Part shown: one piece after another, positions 42,463-53,877 of the stretch
Layout: each line of letters begins with the position of its first letter
Position numbering within the stretch: position 1 is the first letter of the stretch
Assembly: GCA_036320915.1 (NCBI GenBank)
Contig: JAXBDG010000016.1
Coordinates: forward strand, 744,001-808,000
Direction: 5' to 3'
Source of the DNA: Linnemannia elongata
Lineage: Eukaryota; Mortierellomycota; Mortierellomycetes; Mortierellales; Mortierellaceae
Length of the DNA: 64,000 nucleotides
Position numbers and translations under genes: made by a program
Notes under the pieces: model-generated
Databases searched by the model: none
What the model saw: only the letters and a program-made list of their open reading frames with translations
What the model was told of the DNA's origin: nothing

Positions 42463-45427
42463 ATGATCATCCCCCGCATCAACATCGCGGCTGACTCCTA
42501 CAAGGACCACCTCACCGCTTTCAGCGCCCTGCCCAACCAGGTCCTCGTCGTCCCCACCCCTGATAACGACCGTCTCACCGACATCCTCAACAACCAGCAC
42601 AAGGACGCCTACTGGATCCAACCTCTCGCCTTTGACCCCCAGGACCCCCTCGCGCAGATTCACACCCTCCTCGACGCCGGCGCCGACAAGGTCGTCCTCC
42701 CCTACGCTGCCTTTGCCAACACCGACCTTGAATCATCCTTCTCCCACATCCCTCAGGAACGCCTTGCTGTCACCCTCACCCCCGCCGAGTTTGCTCACCT
42801 CGACCGTCTCCTAGCCACCGTCTCGGTCTTCATCCTCGAATTGGCCGATACCTCGGCTGAGAGTCTCGAGGCCATCAAGGCTGCTGCTCAATTGGCCCAG
42901 AAGGGTCTCTTGCCCCGCGGAGGTGTCAAGCGCGTTGTTGCCTCTTTCGCTTCGTCGACTGCAACCCCTGGATTGCTTGCTATCTCTGAACTCGGTCGTC
43001 TTGGTGTCGATACTCAGTTGTCGACCAACGTTCTCTCGACCGGACACGAGGACGGCAAACTCAACTTGGGCGAGGCGTTCATGGCTACTATCGTCTCTGA
43101 TCGCCCTGACGGTCTCTTCCCTACTATTGTTGTTGACGAGCAAGGAATCTCTCTTGGCTTGGTCTACTCTTCTCTTGAGAGCGTTGTTGAGTCGTTCAGA
43201 ACCCGCAAGGGAGTTTACTTTTCGAGGACTCGCGGTCTTTGGCACAAGGGTGCTTCGTCTGGATCTACTCAGGATTTGATCAAGGTCCACGTTGACTGCG
43301 ACAGCGATGCTCTCCAGTTCACTGTTCACCAGCACGGCACTGGTACGTTGTTTATTTACTTTTCGAGTGCGGAAATCAATGAACCCAAAATTGGACTATT
43401 AAGACAAGATCATCAGGGATGAGGGGAAGGACAATAGCTGAATCACAGGGGTGGTCAACAAGGTCAAAGAGTAGAGAGCGTAGAGGAGGTTTTCAGCTAC
43501 AATTGATTATCTAACACAACTTTACTCATCAACTTTTTTCTTAATCAACGTGACAGGTTTCTGCCACAACAACATTCGCGGATGCTTTGGCCCTTCGTCT
43601 GGACTGGCCCATCTCGATCAGACCCTGAAGAGCCGCAAGATCTCTGCTCCCGCCGGATCCTACACCCAGCGTCTCTTCAAGGATAGCAACTTGGTCCAGT
43701 CCAAGATCATGGAAGAGGCCGAGGAGCTTTGCGAGGCCAAGACCCCCCAGGATATTGCCTGGGAGACTGCTGACCTGTTCTACTTTGCCCTTGTCAAGTG
43801 TGTCGCCAACGGTGTCAGCCTCCGTGATGTTGAGCAGCAGCTCGAGAACCGCTCCCGCAAGATCACTCGTCGCCCTGGTCACGCCAAACCCAAGTGGGAT
43901 GTCTCTGCCAAGGAGGCTGCTGCCGCCGCTGCTGCTGCCAAGGAGTCCGCTCCTACTGCTGCCGCTCCTGCTGCCTCCGCCGCTGCTAACCAGAATGGCA
44001 AGTCGGGGCGTATCTCTATGAAGTCTTACAAGATGAACGTCCTTTCTGCCGAGCAGCAGAGCAAGCTGTTGCTTCGCCCCATTATCCAGTCGAACGATAT
44101 CATGGCCCGTGTCAAGCCCATTGTTGAGGGTGTCCGTGAGCGTGGTGATGCTGCTCTGATCGAGCTCACTGCCAAGTTTGATGGCGTTCAGTTGGAAAGC
44201 ACTGTGATTTCTGCACCATTCTCGCCCGAGTCCATGGTTCTGGATGAGAAGACTCGCGCTGCTATCGATCAGGCATACGACAACATTCACAAGTTCCACG
44301 CCGCACAGTTACAGGACAAGGCCCTTGTGGTCGAGACCATGCCCGGAGTTGTTTGCACACGGTTTGCTCGCCCTATTGAGCGTGTTGGATTGTATGTTCC
44401 TGGAGGCACTGCAGTATTGCCCTCGACAGCGTTGATGTTGGGTATCCCTGCTGCTGTTGCTGGATGCAGTGAGATTGTGATTGCGACCCCACCCCGCAAG
44501 GACGGAAGCATTGTCCCTGAGGTGATGTATGTTGCCCACAAGGTCGGCGCCTCCAAGGTTCTGATGGCCGGTGGTGCTCAAGCTGTCGCTGCGATGGCCT
44601 ACGGAACTGAGACCTGTCCCAAGGTCGATAAGATCTGCGGACCCGGAAACCAATACGTTACTGCCGCTAAGATGTTGACCCAGGTAAGCCGAGGACCTAT
44701 CTTCTCTATTGCCGCTTTATCATTCGTGACCATCAAAAGATCACAGGTTTCTAACATTCATTTTCACCTTCAAAACAAATAGATTGATAGCTCATCGTTG
44801 GTGTCGATTGATATGCCTGCAGGACCTTCTGAGCTGCTGGTAATTGCCGATATGACTTCGATTCCCGCTTATGTGGCCTCGGACTTGTTGTCGCAGGCCG
44901 AGCACGGTACAGATTCACAGGTGGTGTTGATCGCAGTTGGATTGACGGCGGAGCACTTGGCAGCAATCGAGGATGAGGTTCACGAGCAGGCCAGCCGGTT
45001 GCCCCGTGTCGACATTGTGCGCGAATCGATCCCCAAGTCGTACATCATCGAGGTCGAGTCGATGGAGGAGGCCATGAAGTTCTCGAACGCCTATGCGCCC
45101 GAGCACTTGATCTTGCACCTGGAGGAGGCTGAGAAGCATGTGGACCAGGTCATGAATGCTGGAAGTGTCTTTGTTGGTCACTGGTCGCCTGAGAGCTGTG
45201 GAGACTATGCTTCTGGAACCAACCACACCTTGCCTACCTATGGGTATGCCCGTATGTACTCTGGTGTCAATACCGATACCTTCCTGAAGCATATTACCTC
45301 GCAGCAGTTGACCCGCGAAGGATTAGATGCCATTGGTGATACTGTCATGCGTCTCGCTGAGATTGAGGGATTGGAGGCTCACCGCAACGCTGTCGGTGTC
45401 CGCATCCGTGACATCCGTGGTCTTTAA
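42463..45427 (+). CDS. HIS4: Trifunctional histidine biosynthesis protein
   Basis: Three exons join in frame: 42463-43342, 43557-44683 and 44783-45427 (883 aa). The enzyme carries out steps 2, 3 and 10 of histidine synthesis in the cytosol: phosphoribosyl-ATP pyrophosphohydrolase, phosphoribosyl-AMP cyclohydrolase and histidinol dehydrogenase. The N-terminal region is the HIS4-specific segment, with the cyclohydrolase motif HQHGTGFCHNN...CFG spanning the first splice site at residue 294. The pyrophosphohydrolase domain (about 317-400) has SYTQRLFKDSNLVQSKIMEE and AWETADLFYFALVKC. An Ala-rich linker follows, then the dehydrogenase (about 440-875) with LYVPGGTAVLPSTALMLGIP, CGPGNQYVTAAK, MPAGPSELLVIAD, SQAEHGTDSQ, and SGTNHTLPTYGYARMYSG. 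All family landmarks are present, and length is as expected plus a longer linker. Confidence 0.97.
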
Positions 45428-45627
45428 ATCTTGTTGACATGTTTTCGGTAAAAATAAACCATGAAGAGTTCACACAGATCTTTGTGGTATTGCGAGTTTC
45501 AAGTCGATAAATGAACAAAAGTCCGGTATCAAATGAAGCAAATGGCAGATCCTCTACAAGTTGTGTACATGCAAATGCAAATTGTTTGTATTTCATTCAT
45601 GAGCAAACGGATAAGGTATAGTAGCAT

Positions 45628-47316
45628 CTATAGCAGGAGGTTGTATGCAGCCATGGCACAGTCCTTGGGCATCCTCCAGGGCAACGACTGCGTCGACACT
45701 TCCTTCCAATCCAACCCCTGCTCATAGTACTCAGCCCATGTAACTGGGCCAAATCCGGGTCGTGCGCTCACACCTACTTGATCGCGACTGTAAGACCATT
45801 TCGATGCCTTCTCCCTAACGTCCTTGACCGCCTCCTTAAGAACCTTGATCTCCTCCTCTTCCCACTTTCCGACCTCCCTGAATCGTGCGTTATCCATCCT
45901 GAGGCGCTCTATGACTGAAGGAAACGGTAGCAGTCGGTTGAACCAGTGCTGCCCAGATCTTGGTGTCGCTGGTACTGCCCTGGTGTCAATCGTAAAGGCT
46001 CAAATCCGCCACGAAGATCCATCTGGCATTGGTACCACAGCACCCACATCGCTCGACAACGATCGGCCGTATACCTCGAATCCTTGACCTGACGTAGCTC
46101 TTGAATCTCTGCTGCGATACGATCCCAGTCAACCCTATCGGTGTCCTGAATCACCATTACTGGAAACTCCTTGTCTCTTAAGATATCACCTTCATACTCA
46201 ACGCCACCTTCTACTACGACCTGTTGAAGAGTTGGATGACGACGAGGCCCCATGGCTGGGTTGGTACCCTTGTAAAACTGTGCCAGAAGGTACCGCTGCT
46301 CCCACCGGTCCCAATCTTGTCCAGATTCGACCATAGCAGGCTTGACCACTTGGACAAACTGTCGCTCGACCAGCTCGACCAGCAAGTCGATCACTCCTGT
46401 CTGATCTGTCAAAAGCGGGGCTTTCTCCTCGAGAGATCCATGGACATCTTCCATTGTATCTCTCATATGCAGATCGAGTTCTCTCAGTTGTTCAATACTA
46501 GGTGGAGTCGGTGCTCGAGGAGCCGGCACAGATTGATACACGGTTGATTGAGGAGGAGGAGGAAGATGCCAATTCTGACCTGCAGACAATTCTCGGGGTG
46601 CGTTCCAGGAAGAGTCTCTAGTCACGTAGTCTACGCCGGGCCGCTGAAATGCAGCATTGTAACTGCCTTGGTTGTAATTGATAAGAGGAGGCAAGGTGAT
46701 GAGACAATAGCCGGAGCACATACATGGCTGTCCGTCGTCGTCGGGTCCGGGGCACCAGTATTGGTGTGAAAACTCAGTAAGTTGACTGTCATTCTCCTTG
46801 GAGGTTGAGGTGTAGCATGGCGATGGAGCGACTGGCGCGTGCATGGGCAAAGTGGGCGAAGAGGCTGTTGCGAAGGTGGATCCGGCGGTCGTGAAAGTAA
46901 CGGTCTGTGATGCGAAACGAGTGTCCGGATCTGGAGACCATATCGAATAATAAGCAACAGGGTTTGATGTTAGTTAACATCTGTGATACAGCTCATGCTC
47001 GAGAAATGAAAAAAAAAAATAGGGTATAGGAGAAAACAATATGAAGAGATAAGTCTTGTTTGCCCAGCGTCCCCAAAAACTCCTACAAACCCCAGAAATC
47101 AACACGAGCCGCTCGTCGTTTGAGAAAGTTCCCAGCCCACAGGTGGCCTTCTTGCTCGAGGGTCTGCAGTGCATGGATGAGCAGTGTCTCCAAACCTTCA
47201 CAAGTCCCAAGATCCTGCTGGATAGAACTGTTGGTAGAAGAGCTCTGAGCATTTCGCGACACCAGATGGGTGGTCTCGCGCAGAAATGTGGATGCTTGCT
47301 GGGCGATGTTCTCCAT
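45628..47316 (-). pseudogene. Myb/SANT-like protein gene with one-base frameshift
   Basis: Exon 1 is 47316-47091 (IAQQASTFLRETTHLVSR...). A GTTTGT intron with a CTAAC branch site ends CTCCAG|AT, and exon 2 runs from 46930. The spliced frame has a Pro/Ser-rich middle, a WCPGPDDDGQPCMCSGYC cysteine cluster, and a Myb-like helix set (VDWDRIAAEIQELRQ, YTADRCRAMWVLWYQCQ). Near 45950 the frame must move by one base: LTPGQYQRHQDLG stays in the first frame, while HWFNRLLPFPSVIERL and the second Myb-like unit (KWEEEEIKVLKEAVKDV to DWKEVS..LPWRMPKDC) are in another. One extra G in the GGG at 45950-45955 would restore it. So this is either a young pseudogene or a sequence error. Likely a nuclear DNA-binding protein. 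No family name recognised. Confidence 0.65.
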
Positions 47317-47781
47317 CTTACTGTTTTAAAATTGTACTGTACTTGAGGGTCAAGAGTGATGTGCTGAACAAAGGGGAGTTTTCGTGTGTAATTGTCTCTG
47401 TGCTTCTAGGAGATAGATGGTTCTTGGGTTGTGAAGTGTGTCGGTGGAGGGAATGAAAAATGGCAACGAAAGTTGCGTGAAGATGGTGAAAGCGAAGGAG
47501 TCAAGAAGTAAATGGAAAGAAAGGAAGTGAATGGGAGGAAAGGAGGTGACAAAGAGGATAATACTATCATGTATGAAGTGATCAAAGGAGAGTTTCATCA
47601 GATCGAAGCATAATACTCTACCACATACCACTCCTCGCACTAGGGAATATCCACAGCATTGCATAAGGACACCCACTGCTCAACTGCACATGTGGCTACT
47701 TTGTTGTTGAATATGCTTTTTAAAAGAATGATGCCGAATATGTCTAAAGGGTCGTTCTATGACCAAGCGAAGTATGTAAAA
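47317..47781. other. Intergenic
   Basis: Promoter of the Myb-like gene (reverse strand C/T-rich near 47400-47560) and 3' end of the mitochondrial protein gene. No further gene. Confidence 0.5.
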
Positions 47782-48803
47782 TTACAGATAGCTCTTTTCA
47801 CTCTTGGGAGGAGCTGGTTTCCTAGGAACAACTGGCACCTCAGGAACAGGTGCAGGGGCAGCTGTAGGTGTAGGTGCAACAGCATCAACCTCTTTGTCTT
47901 TGCTGAAAATGAAGTCCTGCTTTTCCGCCGATACCAGCACTATTTAACACATAAAACAAGACGCAAATCAGAAATTAGTGGCGTTGCTTCGAGACGATCC
48001 AATAAAAACAACAAAAATAATGCAGGAGATTTGATGAGGGGCTTACAGTCTTCAAAGTACTTTTCATCGACCTGCTCCTCGCGTTTTGAACGATCATGTC
48101 CAATAGTCAAAAGAGCCTCCTCTTCTTCGACCGACTCGCCTCTCCGGAGTTTGTCCCGCATATCCGTCAACACCGAAATCTTCCATTCCTGACGCGCCTT
48201 CAAATCCTTGGCCTCGCCCTTTGTCATCAACAGGTGGACGGGGATTGAGCCCAGTGCAGACCAGTACAGGATATGGTACATGTAGATCCAGAACCGGGAG
48301 GGTTTCTTGGGAGGTCGTGGTGGTGGCACTCCTCCTGGTCCTGAGGATGAAGACTCGTATGCATTGGTATTGGCATCAGCGTATTCTGAAGATTGTTGGT
48401 GTTGGTGTCCATCCTGGTATTTTGAATCAGTCTCGGATGCAGCCCCAGTTCCTGCCCTTGATGCTTCTACGGGATCCGAGATGTTGGAGTACTGGGAATT
48501 GGCTTGTGCAGCTTTGAGCTCGGCCTCCCGCTGGATCTCCCGCATGACCTGATCGATCGACTTGATACTATCTTCGCTCTGGGGGACGACTGGTGGTGCC
48601 TCTAGGTTGAGGTTGAGCGAGTTTATCCTTGTTGAGGGTTGATCAATGGGGCGGTCATTCTTGTTCCAAGCGGTCGTTGAGAGGGTTAATTGGCGACGGG
48701 GGTGATGTGCGAAGGCCTTGGTGGCAGTGGCAGTGGGTCGTGTTGAGGCCAGGAGGTGGCGACTGATCCTTACGATCTGCCGAGTAGAAGTTGATGTTGC
48801 CAT
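47782..48803 (-). CDS. Mitochondrial single-span membrane protein
   Basis: Two exons, 48803-48047 and 47939-47782, join in frame (304 aa); the intron is GTAAGC to AATAG. The N-terminus is a classic mitochondrial presequence (QIVRISRHLLASTRPTATAT, then Arg/His-rich), with Arg-2 type cleavage likely near residue 37. A polar, Gln/Ser-rich middle leads to PPPRPPKKPSRFWIYMYHIL, one transmembrane helix (about 172-192, YWSALGSIPVHLLM), then an amphipathic, charged helix (KARQEWKISVLTDMRDKLRR) and an Ala/Pro tail (PTPTAAPAPVPEVPVVP). The PSRFW..YH..YWS..GS.P.HLL core recalls an uncharacterised fungal inner-membrane family, but I cannot name it. Probably an inner-membrane protein with most mass in the matrix or intermembrane space. 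Confidence 0.75.
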
Positions 48804-49353
48804 GTAGGTTTCTTTTGGTTTGACCGGAGAGGTGGGGGTAGTGTGGTTGTTGTTGTTCCTGAACGTCCTTTTGGTATCCGCGCGGGTGCTTCTTGTCGTG
48901 TTTAGGCTTGTGATTCCCTGGTATGATGTCCCTTGTGGGTGATGGCAGACGGTTGATCAGGTATAGAGCGAAGACGAAGGCTCTTGTCGGGTCTGTTTCT
49001 ATGATTGAACAAGAAAGGAAAGAAATCGGATCACTTAAGGGGAAGTGAACCATGATCCATCTGTCTGTCAGGGAAGTGTCAGCTGGAAGAGAAAAAAGGG
49101 GCGAAAGCAAAGTAGAAGAGGGAAGGGCGACTTGGAATCAAATGTGGATAGTTTGGATAGTGTGAATAGTGCGAGAGGAGGGAGTATGAAGGAAAGGACA
49201 ATAAAAAGGAGCACGCAAGTGGGAATGAAAGAAGCAGCCCATCTCTCTTTCCCTTTCTTTCCTTCCTTCCTTTGTTCATTCCACCCCCACCACCTTCACC
49301 ACAACCCACTTTTCTCCCTTTACACTCGCCCAAATACACCACACAGCACCACC
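48804..49353. other. Bidirectional promoter region
   Basis: 550 bp between two divergent start codons (48803 minus, 49354 plus). A C/T-rich leader precedes the forward ATG. No gene of its own. Confidence 0.55.
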
Positions 49354-50237
49354 ATGGTAAGACAACCACTATGGCTGAGATGCAGATACGCAGTCCCATC
49401 CTATTCCTATGATGAACTGCTCACTCACCTTCTCGCTCTTCTTCTCTTTGTCTCTCCTCTATGACCTTCTTTCTCTTGGACAACCACACCAACCAACGAA
49501 CAACCACGCCGAACATGATAGTCCGTCCGCAGACAGAAAAAGGCAAAACGCGCCATCCGCCAAAACTCGAACGTATTCGCCATGTTTGACCAAAAACAAA
49601 TCGTCGAGCTCAAAGAAGCCTTCTCGCTGATCGACCACGATACCGACGGCTTCATCGACCGCGAAGACCTTAACGACATGCTCGCCTCCCTCGGCCAGTC
49701 GCCCACAGAGGAATATATCGAGGACATGATCTCAGAGGCACCCGGCAGTATCAACTTTACAATGTTTCTAACACTTATGGGTGAAAAACTGTCGGGGACT
49801 GATCCGGAACATGAGATCTTGCAGGCTTTTGAGTGCTTTGATGAATCCGGGACTGGCCTCTGTAATGCGGAAGAGTTACGAGAATGGATGACCACCATGG
49901 GCGACCGCTTCACCGACGACGAGGTAGGACTTTTGTTCAATTCGCACATCTGTCAGTGTCTGTAGGTGGGAAACTAAGAGAGCGAAAGAAGAAGCAGAAG
50001 AAGGGGGACCATGATCAGAGTATTCACACCTGACAGATATGAGGCGCATGCAGGATGACATATGGTGTTGGAGATAATTGGAACGAACAAAGACAACATA
50101 GTTTTCTGACGCACTTTGCACTTCACTCCCGTTGACAACCATTGTAGGTTGACATCATGTTCAAGGGCGCAACCATTGACAGGGACGGCAACTTCAACTA
50201 TCGGGAATTCGCCAGAGTACTGAAGCACGGGGAGTAA
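49354..50237 (+). CDS. Myosin regulatory light chain
   Basis: Three coding exons: 49354-49356 (the ATG alone), 49522-49923 and 50148-50237, giving 164 aa. It binds the neck of type II (and perhaps V) myosin and tunes contraction of the cytokinetic ring. The basic N-terminus reads [20 protein letters not shown], with Ser in the place of the phosphorylated Ser of animal light chains. EF-hand 1 ([12 protein letters not shown]) keeps Ca/Mg-binding residues. Other hands are degenerate, as usual for the family: [51 protein letters not shown] and [19 protein letters not shown]. The single-codon first exon explains why the frame from the internal ATG at 49582 lacks the N-terminal 21 residues. Length matches animal and fungal Rlc1 proteins. 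Confidence 0.92.
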
Positions 50238-50482
50238 TGGAGAGGCACACAACAAGCGACCGCATGACATCATTCCTTCACGTCGCCCCTTTTTAAAGTC
50301 CCCCCCCCCGCTGAGGCCAAAAAGATATGCAAAATGGAGTACACTAATAATAAAAACACAGCAACAGTCAACCACGAATATCCACCGAGGAAAGAGAAAA
50401 GTGGTTGTTGTTATTTGTCAATGGTAGGATCAGTTGCTAATGTCGAGTGTTGTCCTGAAGGCAGATTCGAGTGGAGGCTGCT

Positions 50483-52339
50483 TTAGATGCCCTTTCCACC
50501 AGTAACTTCCAAGGTGTGTCCGGTAATGTATGATGCAAATGGACTGCAAAGCATCAAGACCGAACCAGCAGCCTCCTCGACTTGACCGGCACGCTTCAGG
50601 GGAGTATCAGCAAAGACAACTGCTGGTGGGGGAGCCTCCTTCTTGGGGCCCATGGGAATTCCAAGAGCAATCTTTTGACCGCCAACAACCATGGTCTCTC
50701 CGTTCTCCTTGGCACGGGTCAGGCGGGTGTCGACATATCCAAAAGCGACGGTATTGCAACGGACACCGAATGCGCCCCACTCTTTGGCAATGGTCTTTGT
50801 GAAGCCGACAATACCGGCCTTAGCGGTAGCATAGTTGGCCTGACCGACGTTTCCATGAAGACCTGAGGTAGAGGAGATCTATATGAACAATGGTAGAAAT
50901 GTCATATTAGAACACCAGCGTGTCCGATCGCAAAATCAAAGAACGACGAACGAAGAATACATGCAAAAGACGTACGTTAACGATTGAGCGGGGCTCGTTG
51001 TCCTTGAGACGCATGTGGGCGGAGGCAGCGCGGAGGATTCGGAAGGGAGCGAGGTTGTGTACGTCGAGCATCATCTGGAACTGCTTGTCGGTGGTCTTGT
51101 GAAGCATGCCGTCAAAGGTGTATCCGGCGTTGTTGACAATGATGTTGATCTTGCCAAAGGCCTTGATGGTCTCGTTGATAAGGCGATCAGGGAAGGCGAG
51201 GTCCGTCACGTCTCCTGAGACAGCAATGGCCTTTCCGCCCTCCTGGATGATCTGCTGAGCAATAGCCTTGCCCTTGACTACAAATGTGCAGGAGTAGAGG
51301 GACAACGGTTAGGTGAAATGTGATGTGACCTAGGAGCGCATAGGTAATGGCGACTATAGTAGAAGACAATCGTTACCATCGTCAAGGTCGCTGACGACGA
51401 CAGAGGCGCCCTCCTTGCCGAAGAGAAGAGCGGTGGCTCCTCCGATACCTTGGCTAAATCGAGTGAGCAAGAGTGAGGTGTAAAAAGGTTAGGTTGGGTT
51501 GCATGAATGATCGGAGACGGAGTGGGTAGAGCCGAACAAGGGGGATAGATGGTGCGTGCATATAAAAGGTATTCCAGCACACAAACACAAACATATAGAT
51601 ATACAAATAAAACGAAAAAGACACACAACCGGTACGATCGGGTTCTCAGGTCCGATGGGCGATCGATTGGTTCTTTATATTTGGTGTAGGTGAGAGATGA
51701 TACGGAACCGAGGGAGGATAAAGGCGTGTTCTTTGGTATGTATGCTTTGGTGGTTGTGGAGACAAAAGGGAAGGTTGGGCTGGGGCTGTGGAGGAGTTTC
51801 TTTGTTGGTTCGTTCGTTGTTCGTTCGTTGGAGGGAAGAAGGACGACTAAGGTTCGGTAGCGCTCTATTTTATCCAACAGAGATTATTCTCGGCTCGGTG
51901 CACACTCACACTCAATGTTATTCTTGACACTGTCCTTCTCACGCCCTCTGTCACTCTCTCACTCTCTCACTCTCACACATACACTCTCTGCTCCTTCACC
52001 CATCACTTTTCTCATTCTCTCGCATTCCTATACTCCTTCACTCACTCTCTTTGTCCCGTTCATCAGCCGTCCTCCCCCGCCCGTCGTTGTCATTATGTGT
52101 GCTGAATGCAACGAAGCCCACGTCGAAAAATGAAATGCTAGCCAAATGGAGAGTATGAAAGGAAGTGGCAGCGACAAAGAAATAGGAAAGAAGAAAGAGA
52201 AAAAAGAGTAGAGAGATATGGATTACCCAGCACCGGTGATGATGGCAACTTGTCCGGCGAGGAGACCAGCGGGGTGAGTGGCGGAGGCCGAGAGGTGGTT
52301 GACGAGGACAGCAACACGGTTGGCAGCAACAGAGGACAT
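50483..52339 (-). CDS. Short-chain dehydrogenase/reductase (FabG-like)
   Basis: Four exons join in frame: 52339-52227, 51453-51377, 51277-50976 and 50878-50483 (295 aa). It is a classical NAD(P)-dependent SDR: Rossmann motif VAIITGAGQGIGGATALLF (residues about 30-48, across splice 1), then VVVSDLDD, the NNAGYTFDGML loop, a serine in ISSTSG and the catalytic Tyr-Lys in NYATAKAGIVGF. The C-terminal half has VRCNTVAFGYVDTRLT and a long insert with PKKEAPPPAVVF before the conserved SPFASYITGHTLEVTGG. The family includes 3-oxoacyl-ACP reductases. The insert and the lack of an organelle signal leave substrate open. Intron 1 is very long (773 nt) with CT/CACT repeats. The Asp after the second strand (SDLDD) favours NAD. 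Confidence 0.9.
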
Positions 52340-52663
52340 GTTTGGTGTATTGTAATGCTAGGATTGAAGGTGAGTTAAGGGAGTGAGTGTGTGAGTGTGT
52401 GAGAAGTGAGAAAAGCAAAAGGAAGAAGAAACAGGAGCACCTTCCAACGACGCCCACATGAAAAAGACACCCCCCTGTCTCTCCACAACCACCCACATGT
52501 CACGTGGAGATCAAAAAAAGGAGCGCGTTGAAAAAATCACAGACCGCGTTTCGCGTTTCGTTTCTTCGTGTACTTCTTTCGCGCCTAAAGAAACTGAAGA
52601 ATGAAAGATCTGAATATCTGTACATCGATCAACCCGTTCGCTCTCACAAATTCAAGCAAAATG
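52340..52663. other. Divergent intergenic region
   Basis: Between the dehydrogenase start and the first array gene's promoter. No gene seen. Confidence 0.5.
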
Positions 52664-52705
52664 AGGCCTCTATTTTCAGTAAGCCGCAATCTGGCTTTAT
52701 AAAAA
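52664..52705 (+). promoter_or_regulatory. Array promoter module, copy 1
   Basis: GGCCTCTATTTTCAGTAAGCC then TATAAAA at 52698, 151 bp before the ATG of the broken first copy. Same order as in the other array genes: GCCTTT-like box, TTTC, then TATA. Confidence 0.6.
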
Positions 52706-52848
52706 CGCACTCGCTAACTTCGTCCACGAGGTATCTCATCCCCCTCACTTCTTTTTTCTCTCTACTAGCCTTTTTACCCCATCAACGTCACTCTCCCCGC
52801 AATTATTTGTCTCTACTGTCTTTTACCCACATACCGTCACCATCAACA

Positions 52849-53279
52849 ATGGACAGGAACGAACTTGTAGCCCGGATCAAGCTCATCGCCGGCAAAATTG
52901 AGCTCCTCCAGCAAACAGAAAACCTACTGCTCCAAAACCTGTTCACTGGTCTTGAGGGTGCCAACGCTTTCTCCATCGCCTTCGAACCGCAATCTCATCA
53001 CTATAACCTCTCTTCCGTCCGCGAAAATATCTACGATCTTGGGGTCAACACTGCGACGTCATCGCTTCTCTTTGAAAGGTCGACTTTGACTTGGCGTTAG
53101 AATTGAACAGTGCGTTCTTTCACAGCATGCCGATGCGGCTGAAACAGATCCGAGTTTGAACTCCTCTTATACGATGCCAAGGAATATACGGTTAAAGAAA
53201 GGAACGCGGCCCACGCCAACTACAACCGCGAGTTGGTCACAAAGATCAAACGATTCTTTGACTATTACCCTGGTTGCTA
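52849..53279 (+). pseudogene. Array paralogue 1, broken copy
   Basis: ATG 52849 begins like the family (RNELVARIKLIAGKIELLQQ) and reaches VRENIYDLG. The frame then slips: HCDVIASL, a TGA, and KVDFDLALELNSAFFHSMPM follow in a second frame, and FELLLYDAKEYTVKERNAA then ANYNRELVTKIKRFFDYY in a third, ending at TAA 53279. At least two frameshifts and one stop. The promoter module and an AATAAA at 53361 remain, so loss is recent. Confidence 0.8.
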
Positions 53280-53360
53280 AGCAGTACGACCGAGGGTCAA
53301 GCCTAGGAACAGCTCGCGGCCAGTGCCAGTCAAGAACTTGACTCAGATTCTACACTTTAG

Positions 53361-53366
53361 AATAAA
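53361..53366 (+). terminator. Poly(A) signal of array copy 1
   Basis: AATAAA after CTACACTTTAG, resembling the array's ACATCTGAATAAA motif, about 82 bp past the stop. Confidence 0.5.
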
Positions 53367-53751
53367 GAACGCCTTCCCCCGTCATCTAACAGAAGTTTCA
53401 AAAAAAAGAATGACTCGAACATTCAGTTATTTATGATCACCCAAGTAGCAGAGGCCCTCAAATGTTTGCTATCATTGATATTGGTAGGAAAACCGAAATG
53501 GCGATGAGAAACAACAAAAATAAGAGCAAAGAAAAGAATAATGTAAAAAGAGTCTCGATCAATAGAACGCAGAATGAAGGAGAGACTGTGGGTGAAAGGA
53601 AAGGGTGTAATGATAACTAACCAGAGCATGTCAATCTACTGTTTGCGTCATTAACAATCATTTCCGCACGCGTGCGTAAGAAGAATAGGGTGAGAGTGAC
53701 CCCACCCGTACTTAGCACATCTGACAACTTGTCAGCGTCGAAAACCAGCAC
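53367..53751. other. Array spacer 1-2
   Basis: A/G-rich stretch resembling the spacer before copy 6 (GATCAATAGA.CGCAGAAT.AAG and TAGCACATCTGACAACTTGTC blocks). No gene. Confidence 0.55.
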
Positions 53752-53800
53752 AAAAAAAAGGCTTTGCTTTTACCATGTCACCCTCCTTCGTATATAAAAG
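53752..53800 (+). promoter_or_regulatory. Array promoter module, copy 2
   Basis: A-run, GGCTTTGCTTTTACCATGTC, CCTCCTTCG, then TATATAAAAG (53791). TATA is 85 bp before the ATG. Confidence 0.7.
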
Positions 53801-53877
53801 TTGCCCTCTTCTTTCTCACTTTTCTCTTTAACTATCATTCTCTTTCATTCCTCTCCTTCACTTTCACTCAAACACAT

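Noticed and set aside
43541..44299. 252-codon reverse frame inside HIS4
   Set aside because: Antisense shadow of the dehydrogenase and Ala-rich linker.
44798..45427. Separate dehydrogenase gene
   Set aside because: It is the third exon of HIS4: the AG acceptor at 44781-44782 joins the second exon in phase.
52504..52848. Upstream extension of the first array frame to 52504
   Set aside because: The TATA box at 52698 lies inside it and the other copies begin at the position matching ATG 52849.
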